This document shows, piece by piece, positions 11,101 through 21,312 of a stretch of 64,000 bases of DNA. The notes below the pieces were generated by a model, which saw only the letters and a program-made list of their open reading frames with translations, was not told the origin of the DNA and did not search any database. Made by a program: the position numbers and the translations under genes. Source of the DNA: Neptuniibacter sp. CAU 1671 (GTDB lineage Bacteria > Pseudomonadota > Gammaproteobacteria > Pseudomonadales > Balneatricaceae); the NCBI RefSeq assembly GCF_029222905.1, contig NZ_JARHUE010000003.1, forward strand, positions 62,001-126,000, given 5' to 3'. Within the stretch, counting starts at the first letter, position 1. Each line of letters starts with the position of its first letter.

Positions 11101-12614
11101 ACCTGGCGCAGCTGATCTTTGACCTGAAGCAGGTGAATCCTGAAGGTCTGGTATCCGTCAAGCTGGTATCCCGTCCGGGTGTTGGCACCATCGCCTGTGG
11201 TGTGGCCAAGGCCTATGCTGACCTGATTACCATTTCCGGTTATGACGGTGGTACTGCGGCGTCTCCGCTGACTTCGATTCATTACGCCGGTTCCCCATGG
11301 GAACTGGGTCTGTCTGATGCGCATCAGTCCCTGCGTGGCAACCAGCTGCGCGGCAAGATTCGCCTGCAGACAGACGGTGGTCTGAAAACCGGTCTGGATG
11401 TCGTCAAGGCGGCGATTCTGGGTGCCGAGAGTTTCGGCTTCGGTACCATGCCGATGGTGGCACTGGGTTGTAAATACCTGCGTATCTGTCACCTGAACAA
11501 CTGTGCTACCGGTGTGGCGACACAGAACGACAAACTGCGTCATGATTTCTTCCGCGGCACTGTCGAGATGGTGAAAAACTTCTTCCGCTTTGTGGCTGAA
11601 GAGACCCGTCAGTGGATGGCGCAGCTGGGTGTAAGTTCTCTGGAAGAGCTGGTGGGCCGTGTAGACCTGCTTGAAATTCTGGAAGGCCAGACCCCGCGTC
11701 AGAAAAATCTGGACCTGACACCGATCATCAGTGTCGAAGGCATTGATCCGGCTGCACCACAGACCTGTCAGCAGCCGAAGAACGAGCCTTACGATACCGG
11801 TGCACTGAACACTCAGATGCTGGAGCTGGCACAGTCTGCCATCGTCGCCAAAGAGGGTGGTAGCTGGACACTGAAAGTGACCAACTGTGACCGTTCTGTG
11901 GGTGCGCGTACCTCTGGCTGGATTGCCAAACACCACGGCAACCTGGGCATGAACGACAGCCCTGTAACCTTTAACTTCAAGGGTCACGCAGGTCAGTCCT
12001 TTGGTGTCTGGAATGCCGGTGGTCAGGAACTGTATCTGGAAGGTGATGCTAACGACTACGTCGGTAAAGGCATGGCTGGCGGCAAGATCGTGATCCGTCC
12101 GTTCCAGGAAGTGAGTTTCAAATCGAACGAAACCTCCATCATGGGCAATACCTGCCTGTACGGTGCAACCGGCGGTAAGCTGTTTGCAGCGGGTCAGGCG
12201 GGTGAGCGTTTCGGGGTGCGTAACTCCGGCGTTCACGCTGTGATCGAGGGTGCCGGTGACCACTGCTGTGAATACATGACAGGCGGTCTGGTCACTGTGC
12301 TGGGCCCAACGGGTTATAACTTCGGTGCCGGTATGACCGGTGGTTTCGCTTACGTGCTGGATCTGGATAACAGCTTCGTGGACAAGTACAACCACGAGCT
12401 GGTCGAAATTCAGCGTATCCATACCGAAAACATGGAAGCGTACAAAAACCACCTGCGTACTGTGATCATCGAATTTACGCGTGAAACAGGCAGTGCCTGG
12501 GGTCAGGAGATCATCGACAATCTGGACGACTACATCGGCCGTTTCTGGCTGGTGAAACCAAAAGCCGCCAGTTTGAATGATCTGCTGAACAGTGTGCGTA
12601 ACCGTCCGGAATAA
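8154..12614 (+). CDS. gltB: Glutamate synthase (NADPH) large subunit
   Basis: 1486 residues, the usual length. GltB moves the amide of glutamine to 2-oxoglutarate. The N-terminal Ntn glutaminase starts at Cys15 after a short propeptide ([14 protein letters not shown] then CGFGLMAH). The central and FMN-binding synthase domains follow ([15 protein letters not shown] near residue 890), with the 3Fe-4S cysteines in [16 protein letters not shown] (about 1105-1120), and the C-terminal beta-helix domain has repeated G-x-x-G turns. gltD is 75 bp downstream. Codon use is strongly biased, as expected of a highly expressed gene. Confidence 0.98.
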   Translation: MSKGLYRPGEFKDNCGFGLMAHMQGNASHDLLDKAIEALACMTHRGGIAADGRTGDGCGLLMQKPDGFLRAVAKEELGIDLGELYAVGMIFLSQDAQQAEAGRQAVNAAVAAEGLKVAGWRVVPTDESCLGPIAKDTLPQIEQVFITSHDKTERELAVSLFIARRKAELAMTADTDFYICSFSDKVLSYKGLTMPVDLPVFFRDLADPRLETAVCTYHQRFSTNTAPRWPLAQPFRFLAHNGEINTIEGNRNWAKARAKKFETAVLPNLAELQPIVNTTGSDSSSMDNMLEFLLIGGIDIYRAVRMIVPPAWQNVDTMDSDLRAFYEYNSMHMEPWDGPAGMVMTDGRYAVCMLDRNGLRPSRWVMTKQGYICTASEIGVFSYEPADIVAQGRVGPGQILAIDTQSGEVLHTSDVDGRLKAAQPYKQWLKQHGLRLEQTMNFEAEVQAFSACEMSAEEVKQHMKMFQVTFEERDQVLRPLGETGMEAIGSMGDDKPMAVLSSRVRSVYDYFRQQFAQVTNPPIDPLREAIVMSLETCIGAERNVFEETPEHARRVILTTPVLSANKFVRLRDNNEPGFEVAQIDLNYDPSQQTLDQAIKSVTEQAGDAVRSGKVLIILSDAKIRQGHLPIHAALATGAVHHYLVDNGLRCDANIIVESGTLRDPHHFAVLFGFGATAVYPYLAYRVLNDLCASGEMTVEPLQSHENFRKGINKGLMKILSKMGISTIASYRGAQLFEAVGLSTEVVDLCFKGVSSRIEGARFEDFQFEQSLLAKEAWIPRKPIQAGGLLKYKHDGEYHAYNPDVVKTIHEAVQTGDPAVYQKYADLVNKRGVATLRDLLGLKQVQPISLDQVEPVEAIFPRFDSAAMSLGALSPEAHEALAVAMNELGGRSNSGEGGEDPARHGTIKRSKIKQVASGRFGVTPEYLVNADVMQIKVAQGAKPGEGGQLPGGKVNDLIARLRYSVPGVTLISPPPHHDIYSIEDLAQLIFDLKQVNPEGLVSVKLVSRPGVGTIACGVAKAYADLITISGYDGGTAASPLTSIHYAGSPWELGLSDAHQSLRGNQLRGKIRLQTDGGLKTGLDVVKAAILGAESFGFGTMPMVALGCKYLRICHLNNCATGVATQNDKLRHDFFRGTVEMVKNFFRFVAEETRQWMAQLGVSSLEELVGRVDLLEILEGQTPRQKNLDLTPIISVEGIDPAAPQTCQQPKNEPYDTGALNTQMLELAQSAIVAKEGGSWTLKVTNCDRSVGARTSGWIAKHHGNLGMNDSPVTFNFKGHAGQSFGVWNAGGQELYLEGDANDYVGKGMAGGKIVIRPFQEVSFKSNETSIMGNTCLYGATGGKLFAAGQAGERFGVRNSGVHAVIEGAGDHCCEYMTGGLVTVLGPTGYNFGAGMTGGFAYVLDLDNSFVDKYNHELVEIQRIHTENMEAYKNHLRTVIIEFTRETGSAWGQEIIDNLDDYIGRFWLVKPKAASLNDLLNSVRNRPE

Positions 12615-12649
12615 CCCAGGCTTTAAAGCCCTAGGTAAAAAGATAAACT

Positions 12650-12671
12650 GCAGTTGCCGTGAGGCAACTGC
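12650..12671 (+). promoter_or_regulatory. Intercistronic hairpin between gltB and gltD
   Basis: GCAGTTGCC (12650-12658), loop GTGA, GGCAACTGC (12663-12671): a perfect 9-bp stem with a 4-nt loop, ending a few bases before the gltD ribosome site. No T-run follows, so it is not a classical terminator. It could be an RNA processing or stability element that sets the GltB:GltD ratio. The structure is seen; the role is inferred. Confidence 0.5.
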
Positions 12672-12677
12672 CTTTGA

Positions 12678-14111
<1,434 letters not shown>

Positions 14112-14129
14112 TTGCACAGACTGCTGTTC

Positions 14130-14157
14130 AAAAAGGCCGCAATTGCGGCCTTTTTGT
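14130..14157 (+). terminator. Rho-independent terminator after gltD
   Basis: AAAAAGGCCGC (14130-14140), loop AATT, GCGGCCTTTTT (14145-14155): an 11-bp stem ending in a T-run, 18 bp after the gltD stop. It separates gltBD from hemE. The symmetric A/T flanks would allow it to work in both directions. Confidence 0.9.
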
Positions 14158-14235
14158 TGACATCCGACAGGCTTTTCCAGACGTAAACCGTTAGAATACC
14201 CGCTTTGATTTTTAACTGAGAAATGGCTGAACTCC

Positions 14236-15303
14236 ATGGCTGAACTGAAAAATGACCGTTTTCTTCGCGCCCTGTTACGTCAACCGGTAGACGCGACCCC
14301 TGTATGGATGATGCGTCAGGCAGGCCGTTACCTGCCGGAATACCGCGCGACCCGTGCCCAGGCCGGCGACTTTCTCAGTCTCTGTAAGAACAAAGAACTG
14401 GCCTGTGAAGTCACCATCCAGCCGCTGGAACGGTACGATCTGGATGCCGCTATTCTGTTCTCCGATATCCTGACGATTCCGGATGCGATGGGTCTGGGCC
14501 TGTATTTTGAAACCGGTGAGGGTCCGCGTTTCAAAAAAATCATCCGCACCGAACAGGATGTGGCTGAACTGCCGGTACCTAAGGCCGCTTCCGATCTGGA
14601 TTACGTGATGGATGCGGTGAAAGAGATCCGCCGTGCCCTGAACGGCCGTGTGCCGCTGATCGGTTTTTCCGGCAGCCCGTGGACCTTGGCGACCTATATG
14701 GTTGAAGGCGGCTCCAGTAAAGACTTCCGTCACATCAAAGAGATGATGTATGCCACCCCTGCGGTGCTGCATGCTCTGCTGGACAAGCTGGCGCAGTCAG
14801 TCACTGACTACCTGAATGAGCAGATCCGCTGTGGCGCTCAGGCGGTACAGATCTTTGATACCTGGGGTGGCGCACTGAGTGGTCCCTGCTATCAGGAGTT
14901 CTCCCTGAAATATATGAAACAGATCGTCGACGGTCTGATTCGCGAAAACGAAGGCCGTCAGGTACCGGTCATCCTGTTCACCAAAAACGGTGGTCAGTGG
15001 CTGGAAACCATGGCCGAAGCCGGTGCTGATGCCCTGGGTCTGGACTGGACCACAGATATCGGCAACGCCCGTGAGCGCGTCGGCAACAAGGTGGCCCTGC
15101 AGGGCAATATGGACCCAAGCGTGCTTTACGCCCCGGCTAACCGTATCGAACAGGAAGTGGCCTATATCCTTGAGCGTTTCGGTAACGGCTCAGGCCACGT
15201 GTTCAATCTGGGTCACGGCATTCATCAGTTTGTTGATCCGGCCCAGCCGAAGGTGCTGGTGGATGCGGTGCATGAGTTGAGTGCTAAATATCACCAAGGG
15301 TGA
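14236..15303 (+). CDS. hemE: Uroporphyrinogen decarboxylase
   Basis: 355 residues, the usual length. HemE removes the four acetate carboxyls of uroporphyrinogen III to give coproporphyrinogen III in heme synthesis. Conserved elements include the N-terminal [15 protein letters not shown] signature, the catalytic aspartate region [32 protein letters not shown], and the C-terminal [13 protein letters not shown]. It has its own transcription unit, with a terminator on each side. A TTGACA lies at 14157 and a TAGAAT at 14192, but they are 29 bp apart, so no promoter is claimed. Confidence 0.97.
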   Translation: MAELKNDRFLRALLRQPVDATPVWMMRQAGRYLPEYRATRAQAGDFLSLCKNKELACEVTIQPLERYDLDAAILFSDILTIPDAMGLGLYFETGEGPRFKKIIRTEQDVAELPVPKAASDLDYVMDAVKEIRRALNGRVPLIGFSGSPWTLATYMVEGGSSKDFRHIKEMMYATPAVLHALLDKLAQSVTDYLNEQIRCGAQAVQIFDTWGGALSGPCYQEFSLKYMKQIVDGLIRENEGRQVPVILFTKNGGQWLETMAEAGADALGLDWTTDIGNARERVGNKVALQGNMDPSVLYAPANRIEQEVAYILERFGNGSGHVFNLGHGIHQFVDPAQPKVLVDAVHELSAKYHQG

Positions 15304-15308
15304 TTTAG

Positions 15309-15336
15309 AAAACGGGCCGAATGGCCCGTTTTTTTT
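15309..15336 (+). terminator. Rho-independent terminator after hemE
   Basis: AAAACGGGCC (15309-15318), loop GAAT, GGCCCGTTTT (15323-15332), then four more T. A clear 10-bp stem immediately after the hemE stop. Confidence 0.9.
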
Positions 15337-15396
15337 GGCTATTTGATAGCATCAGATGGTTGTCATGCTTAAGGGAATAACTAAAAGGAGTTTTAG

Positions 15397-15666
15397 ATGA
15401 AATTTGTCGTGATTTTGGATGGGAGATCTGAGATTGGTAGGATTTATCAACAAGGATCTAATGATGGAATTGCCGCTGATGAACACCCTTGTCTTGAATG
15501 CGTGAATGTTGTTACGGATAGCCCCTATTATCTTTATGCTGAAAGGAGTTTGTCTTCAGCTGAGGACTTAATTCAGAAGGTATTTATTCCACATTCTGCG
15601 GTAGTGTCTATTCATCAATTTGATGACGATGGTTCTATTCCGCAATTTGGATTTACAGTTAAATAA
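15397..15666 (+). CDS. Hypothetical 89-residue protein, AT-rich orphan
   Basis: ATG start with a good ribosome site (AAAAGGAG about 8 bp upstream). The protein is small, acidic and soluble, with no signal peptide or membrane helix; recognisable text includes MKFVVILDGRSEIGRIYQQ and CLECVNVVTDSPYYLYAERS. I do not recognise a family. Base composition is clearly more AT-rich, and codon use less biased, than in flanking hemE and metY, which suggests acquisition by transfer. It stands alone between the hemE terminator and a GC-rich noncoding stretch. Function unknown. Confidence 0.65.
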   Translation: MKFVVILDGRSEIGRIYQQGSNDGIAADEHPCLECVNVVTDSPYYLYAERSLSSAEDLIQKVFIPHSAVVSIHQFDDDGSIPQFGFTVK

Positions 15667-15683
15667 TTTTCCGCTGTCGCGGA

Positions 15684-15715
15684 GTTAAGAGAGAGCGGCT
15701 GCGCCCTCTCTTAAC
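15684..15715 (+). repeat. Imperfect 32-bp palindrome (left hairpin)
   Basis: Arms GTTAAGAGAG (15684-15693) and CTCTCTTAAC (15706-15715) pair perfectly, with a GC-rich 12-nt centre. It begins 18 bp after the stop of the 89-residue ORF, so it may act as that gene's terminator, though no T-run follows. It shares length and both end hexamers with the palindrome at 16075. Confidence 0.7.
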
Positions 15716-16074
15716 AATCTCTCCGCAGCCCCACGCCTTGCCGGCTGCGCCGGTGCCCTGCGTTACTCGCCGTAAGCGGGACGGCTAGAACTCGCTTCGC
15801 TCAGACAGGCTGGCCGCCTGATCCGCTTCCGACTGCGTTACTCGGCTGTGGCAAGGGGGGAGTGATCCGTGCCACATCAATGCTATTTCAGTCCAAACGA
15901 CAGAACCCGAAGTTGGCACCAATTTTCCCCCTTCTGCGCAGCCGAGGACTGGAGGTGACAAGCGATTTAAGGGCGGAACTGTTTGAGGCCGCAGGCCGAG
16001 TTTTTCGCCCGCGCTTGTTACTGAAGCCCGCAGGGAAGTCGCGAAGCGACCCAGCGGTGGGGCGGTTTTAGATT

Positions 16075-16106
16075 GTTAAGACCTTTGGGCGCCCAAAGGT
16101 CTTAAC
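16075..16106 (+). repeat. Perfect 32-bp palindrome (right hairpin)
   Basis: GTTAAGACCTTTGGGC (16075-16090) is followed directly by its exact reverse complement (16091-16106), with no spacer. Such a sequence can form a cruciform or a strong RNA hairpin and can serve as a dimer-protein site. It is outside any gene, 74 bp beyond the end of metY. Confidence 0.85.
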
Positions 16107-16179
16107 CCGACGTAAGGCGGAAAAACAGAACAGAAAAGTTGAGCTGGAGTTGAAACCGTGTTCAATCAAACTAATAAGG

Positions 16180-17451
16180 TCAGACTGCTTCCAATGCCTG
16201 CTGCAAATCAGCAATCAAATCATCCACATGTTCAATCCCCACCGACAACCGCACCATCTCTGGTGACACCCCGGCGCTGGCCAACTCTTCATCATTCAAC
16301 TGCCGATGGGTGGTTTCGGCCGGGATGGCGGCCAGTGACTTACAGTCGCCAATATTCACCAGCCGGGTAAATACATTCAGCGCGTCGTAGAAATTACGGG
16401 TGGCTTCACGTCCGGCATGCAGACCAAAGCTGAGGATGCCAGAGGCTTCACCGTTCAGGTATTTCTCTGTCAGGTGGTAGTCCTTATGACTGGGTAGACC
16501 CGCATATTTGACCCAGCTAACCGCAGCATGCTGTTCCAGGTAGTCGGCGATTTTCTTGGTGTTCTGGTTGATACGTTCCATACGCAGGGTCAGGGTTTCG
16601 ATGCCCTGCAAAATCAGGAAGGCATTAAACGGTGACAGGGCTGAACCGGTGTTGCGCAGTGGTACGACCCGGCATCGGCCGATAAAGGCGGCTTCGCCCA
16701 GTGCTTCTGTGTAGACCACGCCGTGATAGGAGGCGTCTGGGGTAGTGAGCAGCGGGAAACGATCGGCATGTTGTGCCCAGGGGAATTTGCCGGAATCCAC
16801 CACCACGCCGCCCACTGAGTTGCCATGGCCACCGGCATATTTGGTCAGGGAGTGAATCACAATGTCGGCACCCTGCTCAATGGGGCGCCACAGGGCCGGG
16901 GTGGCTACGGTGTTGTCGACCATCAGGGGGATGCCGTTGCGGTGGGCAATCTCTGCCAGCGATTCAATATCGGCGATGCCACCCGAGGGATTGCCGATGC
17001 TCTCACAGAAGATCGCTTTGGTGTTGGCGTCGATGCTGGCTTCAATGGCGGCAAAATCATCTTTGTTCACAAAACGCACTTCAATGCCCTGACGGGGCAG
17101 GGTGTGAGCAAACAGGTTGTAGGTGCCGCCATAAAGCTCACTGGTGGAGATAATGTTATCGCCCACCGCTGCGATGGTCTGGATGCTGTAAGTGATGGCC
17201 GCCATACCGGAGGCTACTGCCAGTGCGGCAATACCACCTTCCAGGGCGGCCATGCGTTTTTCGAGCACATCCGTGGTGGGGTTCATGATCCGGGTGTAGA
17301 TATTGCCCTGCACCTTCAGATCGAACAGGTCGGCACCATGCTGCGCATCGTCAAAGGCATAGGAGGTGGTCTGGTAGATCGGTACAGCAACGGCTTTGGT
17401 GGTGGGATCAGGCTGATAGCCACCATGCACGGCAATGGTTTCGAGTTTCAT
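16180..17451 (-). CDS. metY: O-acetylhomoserine aminocarboxypropyltransferase (sulfhydrylase)
   Basis: 423 residues, a Cys/Met-metabolism PLP enzyme that makes homocysteine from O-acetyl- (or O-succinyl-) homoserine and sulfide. The N-terminus (METIAVHGGYQPDPTT type), TRIMNPTTDVLEKRMAALEGG, the cofactor-contacting SGMAAITYSIQ region and the PLP lysine in HSLTKYAGGHGNSVGG are all typical of MetY rather than MetB/MetC. Ribosome site AGGAAG precedes the ATG. It is transcribed toward the accessory segment, with no clear terminator. Confidence 0.93.
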   Translation of the reverse strand: MKLETIAVHGGYQPDPTTKAVAVPIYQTTSYAFDDAQHGADLFDLKVQGNIYTRIMNPTTDVLEKRMAALEGGIAALAVASGMAAITYSIQTIAAVGDNIISTSELYGGTYNLFAHTLPRQGIEVRFVNKDDFAAIEASIDANTKAIFCESIGNPSGGIADIESLAEIAHRNGIPLMVDNTVATPALWRPIEQGADIVIHSLTKYAGGHGNSVGGVVVDSGKFPWAQHADRFPLLTTPDASYHGVVYTEALGEAAFIGRCRVVPLRNTGSALSPFNAFLILQGIETLTLRMERINQNTKKIADYLEQHAAVSWVKYAGLPSHKDYHLTEKYLNGEASGILSFGLHAGREATRNFYDALNVFTRLVNIGDCKSLAAIPAETTHRQLNDEELASAGVSPEMVRLSVGIEHVDDLIADLQQALEAV

Positions 17452-17476
17452 TGGGCTTCCTGCATTTTTTATTGTG

Positions 17477-17490
17477 AGAGTTAGAACTCT
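17477..17490. promoter_or_regulatory. Palindrome upstream of metY
   Basis: AGAGTT-AG-AACTCT, a 6-bp inverted repeat with 2-bp centre, 26 bp before the metY start. It does not match a MetJ box (AGACGTCT). It may be an operator or chance. Confidence 0.3.
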
Positions 17491-17607
17491 AGATTAGAGG
17501 TGTGGAACTGTAAAAGTGGAAAGGTCAGACGGGTGAGAAGTGGCGGTCTGTCTCAGCAACAGCAGGCTATAAGCGCTCTGTTACTGAGACATGCGTTGAG
17601 TGAAGCG

Positions 17608-18708
17608 TTACATCACCCGGTTGGTGGTCATGAACTTGCTGTCCGGATCCGGTCCGGTATCGTCTGCATAGAGCGTGACACCGGAACGCAGGCAGATCGA
17701 CAGGTTTTGGTGAGAGGCTTCGGTTTCTTTGGGTAGCAGATGTTCAACCACCGCTTTTTCTTCCAGCAGTTCCTGCTCGGTTTCGATCAGGCGTTTCTGG
17801 CTGAACTCATTCATCGGGAAATCATGCACAATCTGATAACGGCCATAGTTGCAGCGTACCGGGAAGGAGAAGAAGACCCCCTTGGTAATGCCATAACTGC
17901 CGTCACTCAGGATTCCCATACTGATGATCTCGCCGGGTTCTGTACCCAGTACCCAGTCTTTCATCTGATCGACAATAGCCTGAGCGGCCGATGCTGCACT
18001 GGATAGCCCTCGAGCTTCGATGATCTCTGCGCCGCGGCGCTGTACTTTGGGGATAAACTCTTCCCGGTACCAGGTGGTATCTATCTGGCTCATCGCGGGT
18101 TTGCCGAGGATGGTGGCATGATGCAGATCGGGGTACTGGGTGGCTGAGTGATTGCCCCAGATCATAATGCCCTCAATATCACGGGTTGTGGCGCCAGTAT
18201 GATTGGCCAGAATGCCTTTGGCCCGGTTGTGGTCCAGACGGGTCAGGCAGGTGAACTGCGACGGGCTCAGATTGGGCGCATTGCGGCTGGCAATCAGGGC
18301 GTTGGTGTTGGCCGGGTTGCCTGTGACCAGTACTTTAACGTCACGGTTGGCAAAGTCATTCAGCGCCTTGCCCTGACGGGCAAAGATCGCAGCGTTTTCT
18401 TCCAGCAGATCACCACGCTCCATGCCGGGGCCGCGTGGTTTGGCGCCGACCAGCAGGGCAAAGTGCGCGCCACGGAAACCGCCTTCAACGTTATCATGCA
18501 GGGTGATGGTATGCAGGAGCGGATAGGCGCAATCCATCAGCTCCATGGCTACCCCACGCAGCGCGTCCATGGCATGAGGCAGTTCGATCAGTTGCAGAAT
18601 CACGGGCTGATCCTTGCCCATCATTTCGCCTGCGGCGATTTTAAAAAGCAGGCTGTAGCTGATTGCACCGGCGGCACCTGTTACGGCAATTCTTACAGGA
18701 CGTCTCAT
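17608..18708 (-). CDS. mdh: Malate dehydrogenase with an extended C-terminus
   Basis: 366 residues against about 327 for the family. Oxidises malate to oxaloacetate with NAD(P) in the TCA cycle. Features seen: N-terminal Rossmann loop [13 protein letters not shown] (the usual GAAGQI glutamine is Ala), substrate arginine loop [37 protein letters not shown] and the catalytic histidine in [12 protein letters not shown]. The usual C-terminus is reached at about residue 327 (VVEHLL), after which some 39 extra residues ([18 protein letters not shown]...) run to the stop. Either a real extension or loss of the ancestral stop codon. Confidence 0.92.
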   Translation of the reverse strand: MRRPVRIAVTGAAGAISYSLLFKIAAGEMMGKDQPVILQLIELPHAMDALRGVAMELMDCAYPLLHTITLHDNVEGGFRGAHFALLVGAKPRGPGMERGDLLEENAAIFARQGKALNDFANRDVKVLVTGNPANTNALIASRNAPNLSPSQFTCLTRLDHNRAKGILANHTGATTRDIEGIMIWGNHSATQYPDLHHATILGKPAMSQIDTTWYREEFIPKVQRRGAEIIEARGLSSAASAAQAIVDQMKDWVLGTEPGEIISMGILSDGSYGITKGVFFSFPVRCNYGRYQIVHDFPMNEFSQKRLIETEQELLEEKAVVEHLLPKETEASHQNLSICLRSGVTLYADDTGPDPDSKFMTTNRVM

Positions 18709-18875
18709 AGTAATAACCTGTTGATCTGTTTTATTTTTATCCGTTACTGCGCTAACAGTTCTTTGAGTTTAGTGTCAGTCGCTGAGCATGGCTAACCGAA
18801 ACCTGAATTTGCATAAAAAACGGCACCCGGTCTGGGCCCCTGACGGACGAGTAACGTCGGAGTAATCGAAGGGTT

Positions 18876-19715
18876 TCAGATGTGGCGGAAAAACAGCTCA
18901 TACAGGGTCAGCACGATCTCCACCACAATCAGGATCACAATGTACCACTCCACCCGCAGGGTGCGCCGGTCCTGCAGCAGGCCAAGCAGTGTCTCGGCGG
19001 TGTTACTGATCAGACCCAGTTTGCGCTCCAGTGCGATCTGGCGTTCGTCGATCTCGTATTCGTTTTCCAGTCGTTTCCAGACCCGGTCGAGTTCGGGGTA
19101 ATCCCACAGGATATCGGGCTTTTCACCGACCTGCGCCCGTCCCACCATGCGGTGCTGAATCTGTAGAATTTCACCGATATGTTTGATCAGAGCATTGGCC
19201 TGTCGGGGCAGGCGGCCACCGGTTTGCATCTTCAGGGCCAGCGGTTCAATCCGGTCAAAGGTGCCGGCGGCGCTTTTTTCGTACACATCCAGTACCAGGC
19301 TTTTGGCCAGAATATCCGCCACCACCTGCAGCAAAGGCAGGCCCGCTTCGGGCAGAATCAGTCGTCCCTGATCAAGCTGCTCTGCGGCACCGGGAATGAT
19401 CTGGATCTCAAGAGTTTCAATTGTGGGCTGATCATAGGGCTCAGTCACAAAACTGCTGAGCTGCATCAGGAAAGTCGCCTCTTCCAGCGCGGGCACATTA
19501 AATAAAACCACCACCCCGAAGCGGAACAGCACGGCATAACCCTCATCCCCGACGGCAATGGTGGTGGGGTCGCGGGCGAGTATCTTGACCTGACTGAGAC
19601 GGCGCAGTTCGATGCCCTGACCCACCAGAAGTGAACGTGCCGTTGATATGGCTTGCAACATAAGTTTTTTGGACCGGCTATGGCCACCAGTTCTTTTCCC
19701 GGTGAGTGTCAGCAT
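18876..19715 (-). CDS. RMD1/SIF2-type DUF155 membrane protein
   Basis: Up to 279 residues. A soluble N-terminal domain of the DUF155 kind (FRFGVVVLFNVP, then a helical stretch including DILAKSLVLDVYEKSA and the late ENEYEIDERQIALERKLGLI) is followed by one C-terminal transmembrane helix (VEWYIVILIVVEIVLTLYEL) with a very short tail, i.e. tail-anchored. Eukaryotic relatives are Rmd1/Sif2-like; the bacterial function is not known. Two starts are possible, ATG at 19715 or at 19661 (MLQAISTARS); neither has a strong ribosome site. Divergent from radA. Confidence 0.85.
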   Translation of the reverse strand: MLTLTGKRTGGHSRSKKLMLQAISTARSLLVGQGIELRRLSQVKILARDPTTIAVGDEGYAVLFRFGVVVLFNVPALEEATFLMQLSSFVTEPYDQPTIETLEIQIIPGAAEQLDQGRLILPEAGLPLLQVVADILAKSLVLDVYEKSAAGTFDRIEPLALKMQTGGRLPRQANALIKHIGEILQIQHRMVGRAQVGEKPDILWDYPELDRVWKRLENEYEIDERQIALERKLGLISNTAETLLGLLQDRRTLRVEWYIVILIVVEIVLTLYELFFRHI

Positions 19716-19810
19716 TCGGGTAAAAGAGCGGGGTCTACGCGTGGAGATGTTTGCGGCTGTGCAGTCCTGCTGACCGGGCTGCTATCTGTTGTTATTAGAG
19801 AATACGGATG

Positions 19811-19849
19811 TTGCTATAGCAAGCAGTATATTCACCCCCTGCAGGGGTG
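19811..19849. promoter_or_regulatory. Adjacent palindromes in the DUF155-radA divergent region
   Basis: TTGCTATAGCAA (19811-19822) is a perfect 12-bp palindrome; 10 bp further CACCCC-CTGCA-GGGGTG (19833-19849) forms a 6-bp stem. They lie in the 225-bp divergent region, about 90-130 bp before radA. Possible operator plus leader hairpin; unproven. Confidence 0.35.
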
Positions 19850-19940
19850 TTCGGACGCTATTGTTGGATTCCCGAGTGCCGCTTATGGTTTCATTCCGTT
19901 AGAATCATCGCTTAAACCCGACCCGGATCCGGAGTGTTTC

Positions 19941-21308
19941 ATGGCCAAACAGAAAACCGCCTATGTCTGCAATGATTGCGGCGCTGACTATACCAAGTGG
20001 CAGGGGCAGTGTGTGGCCTGTCATGCCTGGAATACCTTGTCGGAAGTGCGGTTGGGTACGGCTACGCAGGCACGCACCGCGCGGTTTGACGGTTATGCTG
20101 GCAGTGCCGGTAAAGCGGCTGTCGTAAATCTGTCGGAGGTGGCGCTGGAGGAGATGCCCCGTTTCACCACCGGCGCTGGTGAACTGGACCGGGTGCTGGG
20201 TGGTGGTCTGGTGCCCGGTTCTGCAGTGCTGATTGGCGGTCATCCGGGGGCGGGTAAAAGTACCCTGCTGCTGCAGACCATGTGTTATCTGGCGGAAAAC
20301 ATGCCGGCATTGTATGTCACCGGTGAGGAGTCACTGCAGCAGGTGGCCATGCGGGCAAAACGTCTTGGCCTGCCGACCGGTCAGTTGCAAATGTTGTCGG
20401 AAACCAATGTCGAAACCATTTGTGATACCGCGCATCAACTCAATCCCAGAGTGATGGTGATCGATTCGATACAGGTGATGCATATGGCCGATGTGCAGTC
20501 GGCACCGGGCTCTGTCTCTCAGGTGCGTGAGTCGGCAGCTTACCTGACTCGTTTTGCCAAGCAGACCGGCACCGTTTTACTGCTGGTGGGGCATGTCACC
20601 AAAGATGGTTCGCTGGCCGGTCCCAAGGTGCTGGAACATATGATCGACTGTTCCCTGCAGTTGGAAGGTTCTTCTGATTCCCGTTTTCGTACTCTGCGCT
20701 CGCATAAAAACCGCTTTGGTGCGGTGAATGAACTGGGCGTGTTTGCCATGGTGGAGCAGGGGCTGAAAGAGGTGAAAAACCCCAGCTCGATCTTTCTCAG
20801 TCGTGGCGAAGGACCGATGCCGGGCAGTGTGGTGATGGTGGTCTGGGAGGGTACCCGTCCATTGCTGGTTGAGATTCAGGCGCTGGTGGATACCTCGCCC
20901 ATGAACAACCCGCGCCGGGTGGCGGTCGGACTTGAGCAGAATCGGATGTCGATGCTGCTGGCGGTGTTGCACCGGCATGGTGGTCTGATGACCGGTGACC
21001 AGGATGTGTTTGTCAACGTGGTGGGCGGCGTCAAGGTCCTGGAAACCGGGGCGGATCTGGCGCTGCTGCTGGCTGTGGTGTCCAGCTTCAGAGATCAGTC
21101 GTTGCCGCAGGATCTGATGGTGTTCGGTGAAGTGGGTTTGTCAGGCGAAATCCGGCCGGTACCCAATGGTCAGGAACGGATTCGCGAAGCCGCCAAACAC
21201 GGTTTCAAACGGGCCATTGTGCCTAAAGGCAATGTGCCCAAAGAAGCGTTGGCGGGCATGCAGGTAGTGGGTGTAACCAAACTGACTGAAGCGCTGGATG
21301 CGATCTGA
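19941..21308 (+). CDS. radA: DNA repair protein RadA
   Basis: 455 residues. RadA is a RecA-like ATPase/helicase that promotes branch migration in recombinational repair. An N-terminal zinc finger (CNDC...CVAC, residues about 10-30), Walker A GGHPGAGKST (about 95-104), the family-specific KNRFG motif (in LRSHKNRFGAVNELG) and a C-terminal Lon-like domain (GGVKVLETGADLALLLAVVSS, VFGEVGLSGEIRPV) are all visible. ATG 19941 with GGAG ten bases upstream gives the standard start MAKQKTAYVCNDCG; the frame is open further upstream but that part is not RadA-like. Confidence 0.96.
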   Translation: MAKQKTAYVCNDCGADYTKWQGQCVACHAWNTLSEVRLGTATQARTARFDGYAGSAGKAAVVNLSEVALEEMPRFTTGAGELDRVLGGGLVPGSAVLIGGHPGAGKSTLLLQTMCYLAENMPALYVTGEESLQQVAMRAKRLGLPTGQLQMLSETNVETICDTAHQLNPRVMVIDSIQVMHMADVQSAPGSVSQVRESAAYLTRFAKQTGTVLLLVGHVTKDGSLAGPKVLEHMIDCSLQLEGSSDSRFRTLRSHKNRFGAVNELGVFAMVEQGLKEVKNPSSIFLSRGEGPMPGSVVMVVWEGTRPLLVEIQALVDTSPMNNPRRVAVGLEQNRMSMLLAVLHRHGGLMTGDQDVFVNVVGGVKVLETGADLALLLAVVSSFRDQSLPQDLMVFGEVGLSGEIRPVPNGQERIREAAKHGFKRAIVPKGNVPKEALAGMQVVGVTKLTEALDAI

Positions 21309-21312
21309 AATG

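Larger units (their letters stand above)
15667..16179 (+). other. 513-bp gene-free stretch with two 32-bp hairpins and GC-rich core
   Basis: No convincing gene lies here; the one short frame (15862-16071) has no ribosome site and a composition like shuffled GC-rich repeats. The stretch holds two hairpins of equal length with the same GTTAAG...CTTAAC ends (15684-15715 and 16075-16106), a 12-bp direct repeat CTGCGTTACTCG at 15758-15769 and 15833-15844, and small inverted repeats such as GTCGC-GAA-GCGAC near 16038. The look is that of a mobile or repeated noncoding element rather than an ordinary spacer. I cannot name the family. Confidence 0.5.

Noticed and set aside
10770-12452. 560-codon open frame antisense to gltB
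   Set aside because: It lies wholly opposite a perfectly conserved GltB region; long antisense frames are a by-product of strong codon bias. No ribosome site or family similarity.
14157-14197. TTGACA and TAGAAT before hemE as a promoter
   Set aside because: They are 29 bp apart, too far for one sigma-70 promoter; each lacks a good partner.
15862-16071. 69-codon frame in the GC-rich noncoding stretch
   Set aside because: No ribosome site, low-complexity repeats, and it ends just before the 32-bp palindrome; better explained as noncoding.
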